Origin: Enterococcus sp. DIV0660C
Lineage (GTDB): Bacteria > Bacillota > Bacilli > Lactobacillales > Enterococcaceae
Length of the DNA: 64,000 nucleotides
Direction of reading: 5' to 3'
NCBI RefSeq assembly: GCF_017316125.1
Contig: NZ_JAFLWA010000020.1
Coordinates: 43,082-107,081 of the forward strand
In this document: in pieces, positions 58,088 through 64,000 of the stretch
Layout of the letters: the number at the start of each line of letters is the position of its first letter
How positions within the stretch are numbered: the stretch's first letter is position 1
Notes under the pieces: generated by a model
What the model was told of the DNA's origin: nothing
What the model saw: only the letters and a program-made list of their open reading frames with translations
The model's database searches: none
Program-made: the position numbers and the translations under genes

Positions 58088-59167
58088 TTATTTTCCGTAA
58101 ACAATCGTATTTACAGTTGATTTGTCTAAGCCTTTCAGTGTTTGAATCAGCATTTCTCTTGCTGCTTCAAAGTCGCTGATGCTAAACATTGTTTGGTGTG
58201 TGTGGATGTAACGTCCTACTACGCCAATAACTGTACTTGGGATTCCTTCGTTTTGAGTATGAGCAGCACCTGCGTCTGTTCCACCTTTTGAAACAAAGTA
58301 TTGGTACGGGATATTGTTTGTTTCTGCAACATCTAACAGATATTCACGTAAACGAGGCAACATGATCAAACCAGGATCTTGGATACGCATCAGTGTACCT
58401 TCTCCTAAGTGTCCAAAGGTTCCTTTTTTCGTTACAGTATCATCTGCAGCAGAGCAGTCTACCGCAAAGAATAAATCAGGTTTAAATTTATTGACAGATG
58501 CTTTTGATCCACGCAAGCCAACTTCTTCTTGCACATTCGCCCCTGCAATCAAAGTGTGGCCTAATTTTTCATTTTGTAACGCTTCTAGTGCTTCTAAAAC
58601 CATTGTACAACCATAACGATTGTCCCAAGATTTGCTGATAATATTTTTCCCATTTGCCGTTTTGATCGTTTCAGCAAAAGGTACGATCGTATCACCAGGT
58701 AAGACGCCATAGCTCATGGCTTCTTCACGTGATTCAAATCCTGCATCAAATAAAATATCTGTTACTTCGACTGATTTTTGACCGCTTGTTCCACGTAGTA
58801 AATGTGGTGGAACTGATGAAGAAATACAAGGATAATTTTTACCAGATGATGTTTTCAAAGTAAAACGTTGTGCCGAAACAACATAAGGATTCCAGCCACC
58901 TAAAGGAACTACTTTAAATAAACCATTATCTTGGATTTGAGTTAGCATAAATCCAACTTCATCCATGTGTGCTGCCACCATTACTCGTGGTGCATCTGCA
59001 TCTTCATGGTTACGCAACCCAAAAATGCCACCAAGACCATCTAGTTGTAACTCATCCACTAATGGTTCCATGTGTCCTTCCATGTATGCACGAATATCTT
59101 GTTCAAATCCACTTGTTCCTTGTAATTCAGTTAGTTCTTTAATACGTTGAAATGTTTTTTCTTCCAT
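58088..59167 (-). CDS. pepA: M42-family glutamyl aminopeptidase / endoglucanase-like metallopeptidase
   Basis: A 359-residue cytosolic metallopeptidase that removes N-terminal acidic residues in lactococcal PepA. Metal ligands and catalytic residues are visible: 'VAAHMDEVGFM', 'SWDNRYGC', 'NVQEEVGLRG' (Glu pair), 'FAVDCSAADD' and 'GRYIHTHQTM'. 'SKGGTDAGAAHTQNEG' is also typical. Members form dodecameric tetrahedral complexes. It is divergent from the PepSY-like gene. Confidence 0.9.
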   Translation of the reverse strand: MEEKTFQRIKELTELQGTSGFEQDIRAYMEGHMEPLVDELQLDGLGGIFGLRNHEDADAPRVMVAAHMDEVGFMLTQIQDNGLFKVVPLGGWNPYVVSAQRFTLKTSSGKNYPCISSSVPPHLLRGTSGQKSVEVTDILFDAGFESREEAMSYGVLPGDTIVPFAETIKTANGKNIISKSWDNRYGCTMVLEALEALQNEKLGHTLIAGANVQEEVGLRGSKASVNKFKPDLFFAVDCSAADDTVTKKGTFGHLGEGTLMRIQDPGLIMLPRLREYLLDVAETNNIPYQYFVSKGGTDAGAAHTQNEGIPSTVIGVVGRYIHTHQTMFSISDFEAAREMLIQTLKGLDKSTVNTIVYGK

Positions 59168-59362
59168 AATATATCGTCTAAATTTCAGACTAAACTCCTC
59201 TCAGACTTTTATTTGATCCATTCAAAAAAAGTTTTCTCCGAATAAATCGACGTTTTCATTATAACTTATTTTGCGAAAGATTGGTTATTTATTTCTGAGA
59301 AAAACCGAGAGTATGGTAGAATAAACCCAGATACATGAAGTGAAAGAAGGAGGATTACCTGA

Positions 59363-59716
59363 ATGTCCAAAGAAAAAGACTACAATTATTTTAAAGGCGG
59401 ATTAGCGCTTGGTGTTGGCCTTGGTCTCTTAACTGGTGTTGCTTCCACAGTCTGGTATCATCACAAAAAATCATTGACCGCGGATCAAGTCCTTTCCAAG
59501 ATTAAAAATGCCTTTTTAAAAGAAGGCTCAATTGAAGGTTCATGGATCTCTTTTGAAAAAGAACCAATTAGAAAATTTGCGATTCACTCAAATGGTTATC
59601 GCGGGGGAATTTCTCGAATGGAAGATGGCGAAATCGTCTACTATGAATTCTTAGCCGATGCTCATACTGGAACTGTGTTAGATATTTCCCGAGAAAAGTA
59701 TGAATCCACTTTTTAA
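59363..59716 (+). CDS. Small membrane-anchored protein with PepSY-like domain
   Basis: A 117-residue protein. One N-terminal hydrophobic helix (about 10-30, 'GGLALGVGLGLLTGVASTVW') acts as signal or anchor. The rest resembles a PepSY/YpeB-type fold ('DQVLSKIKNAFLKEGSIEGSWISFEKEP', 'YYEFLADAHTGTVLDISRE'). It is regularly found divergent from the M42 aminopeptidase gene in lactic acid bacteria. A possible role is inhibition or folding of an extracellular protease; this is a guess. An AAGGAGG site precedes the ATG. Confidence 0.75.
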   Translation: MSKEKDYNYFKGGLALGVGLGLLTGVASTVWYHHKKSLTADQVLSKIKNAFLKEGSIEGSWISFEKEPIRKFAIHSNGYRGGISRMEDGEIVYYEFLADAHTGTVLDISREKYESTF

Positions 59717-59732
59717 GACGAAAAACATCTCT

Positions 59733-59764
59733 CCCTTAGAAAAAATCTGCATTTTTTCTAAGGG
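59733..59764 (+). terminator. Terminator after the PepSY-like gene
   Basis: CCCTTAGAAAAAAT (59733-59746) pairs perfectly with ATTTTTTCTAAGGG (59751-59764), followed by ACTTTTT. Confidence 0.85.
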
Positions 59765-59888
59765 ACTTTTTCGTTAAAAAATAACTTTACTTTTAGCAAA
59801 AATGATTTTTATCTATCTGAACTTATCTAGCATTCTAAGCTAATATACGTTATTCTTAAACTAGTTTTTAAATTAAGGAGAGTGCAAC

Positions 59889-60836
59889 ATGGAACAACGT
59901 GAAAAAATTGCTGTATTGATTCCCTGCTACAATGAAGAAGCAACGATTTCAACAGTTATTGCTGATTTTAAACGGGAACTACCTGAGGCAGATATTTATG
60001 TTTATGACAATAATTCAACCGACAAAACCTATGATCTTGCCATTCAAGGTGGCGCTATCGTCAAAAAAGAACCACGACAAGGTAAAGGAAACGTGATTCG
60101 CCAAATGTTTTTTGATATTGATGCCGATTATTACTTGATGGTTGATGGCGATGATACGTACCCAGCTGAAGCTGTTCATGGCTTATTAGAAAAATTACGT
60201 TCTGGTGAAGCTGACATGGTAATCGGTGATCGTTTATCAAACGGTACGTATTTTGATGAAAACAAACGGCCCTTTCATGATCTTGGTAATAACCTAGTCA
60301 AAAACTCGATCGCAAAATTATATAAAACAGACATTAAAGATGTTATGACTGGTTATCGCGGTTTCAATCGAATTTTCGTCAAAAGCTTTCCGATTATGAG
60401 CTCTGGTTTTCAAATCGAAACTGAATTAACGATCCATGCTTTGGATAAAAAATTCAAACTAGTCGAAGTACCAATTGACTACCGTGACCGCCCAGAAGGT
60501 AGCGAGTCAAAATTAAATACTTTTTCAGATGGTTTTAAAGTAATTATGATGATTATCAAGATGTGTAAAGACTACAAACCATTACTTTTTTTTGGTATTT
60601 GGACAATCCTTTTCTTCGTATTAGGTTTACTTGTAGGTATTCCAGTTATACGTGAGTTTATGGTGACAGGATTCATCGAACGTATTCCTTCTGCTATTCT
60701 GAGCACTGGGTTAATGACAATGGCTATGCTTTCTTTGATTACTGGTTTGATCTTAGATACTGTCGTGTCGAATGCAAAAAAAGAATACGAGCTGAATTTA
60801 TACCATGTCTACCATGAACAACAAAAAGAAAAGTAG
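59889..60836 (+). CDS. GT2 glycosyltransferase, polyprenyl-phosphate type, with two C-terminal membrane helices
   Basis: A 315-residue DPM1/GtrB-like enzyme. The GT-A fold has 'VLIPCYNEEATISTVI', 'VYDNNSTDKTYD', 'QGKGNVIRQMF', the nucleotide/metal DGDDTYP motif and 'MTGYRGFNR'. Two helices (about 235-255 and 272-295) anchor it. It probably loads a sugar onto undecaprenyl phosphate at the inner face of the membrane. The next two genes encode large membrane proteins and are close behind, so the three probably form a three-component glycosylation system for a wall polymer or protein. Confidence 0.87.
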   Translation: MEQREKIAVLIPCYNEEATISTVIADFKRELPEADIYVYDNNSTDKTYDLAIQGGAIVKKEPRQGKGNVIRQMFFDIDADYYLMVDGDDTYPAEAVHGLLEKLRSGEADMVIGDRLSNGTYFDENKRPFHDLGNNLVKNSIAKLYKTDIKDVMTGYRGFNRIFVKSFPIMSSGFQIETELTIHALDKKFKLVEVPIDYRDRPEGSESKLNTFSDGFKVIMMIIKMCKDYKPLLFFGIWTILFFVLGLLVGIPVIREFMVTGFIERIPSAILSTGLMTMAMLSLITGLILDTVVSNAKKEYELNLYHVYHEQQKEK

Positions 60837-60851
60837 TTTGAGGAGGTTCGT

Positions 60852-62627
60852 ATGAATTTAACTATCGCCTATCCTTTTTCTAGGTTTCTATTACTATTGG
60901 CTACTTTTTTCCTTTCATTTTTAACAGCTTACGGCTTTGGTTCACTGAATCCAGTAGTTATTATATCTCTAGTAGGATTACTTCTAATCGCATTGATGCA
61001 AGAAGGAAAACATCTGTTATCATTTAAACAACCTAGACTTGCTTTTTTAAATGTGATTTTTTCAATGATTTTTGCACTGACTTTAATGACTAAAAATCGG
61101 ATTCATTTTGAAAGGGTCTCTGGAAACTATCACGAAACAACAATTGATTCTTTCGGTATTTTTCAATTCACACTTTTTGTTGCAATGTTATTTTATTTCT
61201 TTTTGATTTTACAATATGCACAAATCTTATTACCTAAAATGAAAGTGAAACTGGAAAGATTTGAAACTCAGTATTTTTCGTTTGGTAGATACTTCATCTT
61301 CTTCACACTACTTCTATTAATTTGTTGGAGTCCTTATGCGCTAACTTTATATCCTGGTGTAGTTTTACCTGATTCATTAAGTTCAGTCGCACAAGCGATG
61401 GGAGATCAACCAATAAATAATCATCATCCAGTTCTATTTACATTGATCGTAAAATTTTTCGTTCATGATTTGCCTACTAAGAGCATCAATCATGGCGTTT
61501 TCCTTTTTTCAATTATACAATCAATTCTTTTAGCAACTACCATCAGTTATTCTCTCTGCTGGTTACTAAAAAAGAAAGTGAATAAATTTGTCATTCTTCT
61601 CGCAACTAGTTACTTTGCTTTAGCACCTGTTTTTCCAATCTATGCATTGAATATGCAAAAAGATATTTTGTTTTCTATTGCATGTCTATTATTCTCGTTA
61701 ACATTATTTGATTTTATCGTTGAGAGTAAAGTGAATTTCACAAGAAAATTAGTTATTATTTTGTTTGCTTTACTAACCACTTATCTAAGAAATAATGGGT
61801 TGTATGTTGTGGTGGGGACAGGAATTATTGCTCTAGTTATTTCACTCAAGAACCGACAAATCAAAGCCATTTCCCAAGTGATTGCAGGTTATCTTTTACT
61901 CACAGTCTTAGTTATTCAACCACTCATGACTAGATATGCAGTTCCAACAGCTTCCGCTGAACGATTAGGCGTACCAATGCAACAGATCACCAGAGCAATC
62001 GTTATGGATGGAGATTTAGCTAAAGATGATTTAGCCTTAATGGATAAAATCCTACCTCTACAAGACTATGAAGCTTATACACCAAGTCTAGCTGACTCCA
62101 TTAAATGGCATAAAAATTTTAACAATACTTTCTTAGACGAACATAATAAAGAATTCTTACTCTTATGGGGTAGAAATTTACCAAAAAACCTTTCTATTTA
62201 CACTGACGCTTATATTCTAGAAACATTTGGTTTTTGGGTTCCTGGCGTAAAAAATAACTATGGTTTTCTTGATACTCGTGTCAACACCAATAATTATGGT
62301 ATCACTCAAATTAATTTAATTGAGCGTTTTATGGGTATCTCAAGCACAACAAAATTGATTGACGCACGAAATTTTTTGGGTTCTGGCACCTTATTATGGT
62401 TACTTATTTTTAGTGTTTTTCTTTTACTATCTCAAAAAAAATATCGATTTTTATTACTTCTATCACCAGGAATACTTGTCTTTCTAACTATCATGATTGC
62501 CACTCCTGTTGCGTTTAGCTTACGCTATGTCTTTATTTTAGCATTGGGGCTACCTATTTATCTTTTGATACCATTTATCAAATTTGATTTTGAAAAAAAA
62601 GAAGGAGTCGATTATGAAACTAATTAA
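60852..62627 (+). CDS. DUF6020-like polytopic membrane protein, probable GT-C glycosyltransferase
   Basis: A 591-residue protein with around 12-14 helices. After the helix near 155-175 comes 'SPYALTLYPGVVLPDSLSSVAQAMGDQPINNHHPVLFT', with acidic residues in an extracellular loop as in GT-C enzymes. 'YFALAPVFPIYALNMQKDILFS' and 'TTYLRNNGLYVVVGTG' are further family traits. It likely uses the lipid-linked sugar made by the GT2 enzyme 15 bp upstream. Its end overlaps the next gene by 14 bp, so translation is coupled. The acceptor is unknown. Confidence 0.75.
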   Translation: MNLTIAYPFSRFLLLLATFFLSFLTAYGFGSLNPVVIISLVGLLLIALMQEGKHLLSFKQPRLAFLNVIFSMIFALTLMTKNRIHFERVSGNYHETTIDSFGIFQFTLFVAMLFYFFLILQYAQILLPKMKVKLERFETQYFSFGRYFIFFTLLLLICWSPYALTLYPGVVLPDSLSSVAQAMGDQPINNHHPVLFTLIVKFFVHDLPTKSINHGVFLFSIIQSILLATTISYSLCWLLKKKVNKFVILLATSYFALAPVFPIYALNMQKDILFSIACLLFSLTLFDFIVESKVNFTRKLVIILFALLTTYLRNNGLYVVVGTGIIALVISLKNRQIKAISQVIAGYLLLTVLVIQPLMTRYAVPTASAERLGVPMQQITRAIVMDGDLAKDDLALMDKILPLQDYEAYTPSLADSIKWHKNFNNTFLDEHNKEFLLLWGRNLPKNLSIYTDAYILETFGFWVPGVKNNYGFLDTRVNTNNYGITQINLIERFMGISSTTKLIDARNFLGSGTLLWLLIFSVFLLLSQKKYRFLLLLSPGILVFLTIMIATPVAFSLRYVFILALGLPIYLLIPFIKFDFEKKEGVDYETN

Positions 62628-63801
62628 AAAAACTACGATTATTTTCTTTTTATTAATTTTTAGTTATTGTCTAACTTTAACTATCGCTTATAGCATTCCA
62701 GATCGTTTTCTTTCGTCTCATGTAACCAGTTCAGTCAAAATATTTGAAAAAGAAGGCAATTATCCTACAATCAATTCAGCGAATGAAAATGGTACAAAAT
62801 TAGATAATTTTACAGACAAGTTGATGGTAAAGAAATCAATGAAAGATCATAAATTATCCCTTGTAGAAAATATTATGTCGATAAACGGCTATCCTCGGTA
62901 TTGGCATGGTTATCAAGTATTTTTACGTCCATTGTTAGCAGCTATGTCTCTTGGCAGTATCCGAATGATTTATGCTTCTCTTTTATTTCTTTTGATTGGA
63001 ATTGTCTCCTACTTTTTAATAAAAAGAACAGACATTTATTTGGGGATTGCTTTCTTATTGTCGTTAGCTGCAGCTAACGTGTCAGTTTTCTTTTTCAGTA
63101 TGCAGTTTTCAAATATTTTGATTCTGACCTTATTCGCTTTATTATTACTTTTAGTAAAACCAAAACTATTTCAAGACAAAAGTAGCATTCTTCTTTATTT
63201 TTTTAGTATTGGTTCTCTAGCAAACTTTTTTGATTTACTAACAACACCTTTGATTTCTTGGGGAATTCCGATTGTTGTCCTTTTCTATCTAAATAGTAAA
63301 GATGTTAAAAAGCAGGATACTTCTTTAGGCAAAAAAATAGAAATATTCTTATCCACTGGTTTTTTCTGGTCAATCGGCTACGGCTTAACTTGGTTGAGTA
63401 AATGGATCATTTCTTCAGTTATTCTTAAACAAAATATCGTAAAGGATGCTTTCAATCAGATTCTTTTTCGAACAGAGGGAAATGAGAAATATCCTTTACA
63501 TCGATTAGCAATGCTTAAGGACAACTTCACTTTAATGTATCCTAAAGTAATTATCTTATTGTTAGCAATAACCTGTTTTATTTTCCTATATCTTGCATAT
63601 AAAAACCGAACAGAGCATTTACCGTTTCAATTTGTTTTAGTATTCTTACTTATTGCCATCACACCTTATATTTGGTATAACGTTTTAGCTAACCACTCAC
63701 AAATCCATCATTGGTTTACTTATCGGACGCAAATCGTCACCACGTTTGCTATATTAGGTGGTTTTGCTTGCCTTATTCCACCTAAAAAAATAGTCAAATA
63801 A
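62614..63801 (+). CDS. Polytopic membrane protein of the glycosylation set
   Basis: A 395-residue protein with about nine or ten helices and one extracytoplasmic loop of about 80 residues after the first helix ('VTSSVKIFEKEGNYPTINS', 'NGYPRYWHGYQVFLRPLLA'). I do not recognise a named family; the shape fits a GT-C-like or flippase-like partner. The ATG at 62614 has AAGAAGGAG upstream and lies inside the end of the previous gene. A strong terminator begins at its stop codon, so the three-gene operon ends here. Confidence 0.7.
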   Translation: MKLIKKTTIIFFLLIFSYCLTLTIAYSIPDRFLSSHVTSSVKIFEKEGNYPTINSANENGTKLDNFTDKLMVKKSMKDHKLSLVENIMSINGYPRYWHGYQVFLRPLLAAMSLGSIRMIYASLLFLLIGIVSYFLIKRTDIYLGIAFLLSLAAANVSVFFFSMQFSNILILTLFALLLLLVKPKLFQDKSSILLYFFSIGSLANFFDLLTTPLISWGIPIVVLFYLNSKDVKKQDTSLGKKIEIFLSTGFFWSIGYGLTWLSKWIISSVILKQNIVKDAFNQILFRTEGNEKYPLHRLAMLKDNFTLMYPKVIILLLAITCFIFLYLAYKNRTEHLPFQFVLVFLLIAITPYIWYNVLANHSQIHHWFTYRTQIVTTFAILGGFACLIPPKKIVK

Positions 63802-63837
63802 AAAGGTGAGACAGAAAAAATTCTGTCTCACCTTTTT
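63800..63837. terminator. Terminator at the end of the glycosyltransferase operon
   Basis: AAAAAGGTGAGACAGAA (63800-63816) and TTCTGTCTCACCTTTTT (63821-63837) form a perfect 17-bp stem. It overlaps the stop codon and is also usable by the convergent pepV gene. Confidence 0.9.
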
Positions 63838-63861
63838 ATTTTAGTTGACTAATCACAACTT

Positions 63862-64000
63862 TTACTTCGCCAAACGATAAATGGCATCTGCATAAATTGC
63901 AGTTGCTCTGAACAAGTCATCAAGGCTCATAAATTCATTTGCCTGGTGCATTGTATCTGTATAGCCTGGGAACATTGCCCCATAAGCAACACCACGTTTT
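63862..64000 (-). CDS. pepV: Dipeptidase PepV, C-terminal end (partial)
   Basis: The last 45 residues are in the window. 'VAYGAMFPGYTDTMHQANEFMSLDDLFRATAIYADAIYRL' is the conserved C-terminus of the PepV/M20 dinuclear zinc dipeptidase, including the His in 'TMHQANE'. The rest of the gene lies beyond position 64000. It is convergent with the glycosyltransferase operon and shares its terminator. Confidence 0.8.
   Translation of the reverse strand, partial: KRGVAYGAMFPGYTDTMHQANEFMSLDDLFRATAIYADAIYRLAK

Noticed and set aside
1..64000. CRISPR arrays, tRNA or rRNA genes, prophage or integrative element
   Set aside because: No regularly spaced repeats, tRNA-like cloverleafs, rRNA segments, integrases or phage structural genes were seen.

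Overview
The window is low-GC Gram-positive DNA that reads as an Enterococcus chromosome, probably of the E. faecium/hirae/durans group. The indications are an Ebp-type sortase-assembled pilus operon, many PTS sugar operons, Rgg/PRD-type regulators, the rlmH-htrA pair, paired DUF421/DUF3290 genes and a PepV dipeptidase. No rRNA, tRNA, CRISPR array, transposase or integrase was seen. Species assignment is inference.

Layout. 1-6.2 kb: three LPXTG-type pilin genes (large vWA tip adhesin, minor pilin, start of the major pilin). 6.6-8.6 kb: a cellobiose-type PTS (IIB-IIA-IIC) behind a textbook sigma-54 promoter. 8.8-12.7 kb: DUF421/DUF3290 membrane pair, FGGY sugar kinase, membrane protein, small protein. 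12.7-16.4 kb: antiterminator-controlled beta-glucoside PTS with a ChbG deacetylase. 16.6-17.5 kb: an FMN riboswitch driving a wrecked riboflavin operon (ribD' joined to 'ribH). 17.5-21.9 kb: PocR/AraC regulator divergent from gldA-dhaM-dhaK-dhaL (glycerol/dihydroxyacetone use). 22.2-25.2 kb: glucose/GlcNAc-type PTS IICBA with its antiterminator, RAT and terminator. 25.3-29.9 kb: GH4 6-phospho-alpha-glucosidase, PTS IIBC, second ChbG, and a divergent RpiR regulator. 30.1-31.5 kb: secreted GH16 glucanase.

31.7-36.7 kb is the most unusual segment and is visibly more AT-rich than its surroundings. An Rgg/MutR-type regulator precedes three tandem, nearly identical genes for 68-residue leaderless amphipathic peptides. 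They are followed by an ABC-2 permease, its ATPase, a divergent YidC/Oxa1-like membrane insertase and a secreted 224-residue protein. A near-perfect 25-bp inverted repeat brackets the peptide array, and an 18-bp palindrome sits in the presumed promoter. I read this as a quorum-regulated peptide toxin, bacteriocin or PSM-like system with a dedicated insertase and exporter. I do not recognise it as a described system.

37-45 kb: truA, a decayed XRE/Rgg-like regulator gene, and a mannosylglycerate-type operon (PRD activator, IIA, IIB, IIC, GH38 mannosidase). 45-49 kb: msrA, a DUF998-like membrane protein, and a PF13303 transporter with panE. 49.3-52.3 kb: a very large LtaS-like phosphoglycerol transferase. 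52.8-56.3 kb: two small cytosolic proteins, rlmH, a cluster of DnaA boxes, and htrA. 56.3-59.7 kb: housekeeping genes (ytpR, uspA, thioredoxin-like, M42 aminopeptidase, PepSY-like protein). 59.9-63.8 kb: a three-gene polyprenyl-phosphate glycosyltransferase/membrane protein set. The window ends in the 3' part of pepV.

Most genes are on the minus strand and form short operons ended by clear intrinsic terminators. Three different antitermination or riboswitch leaders, one sigma-54 promoter and several palindromic operators can be read directly from the sequence. Start codons were chosen from Shine-Dalgarno spacing and family alignment where the longest open frame looked too long.
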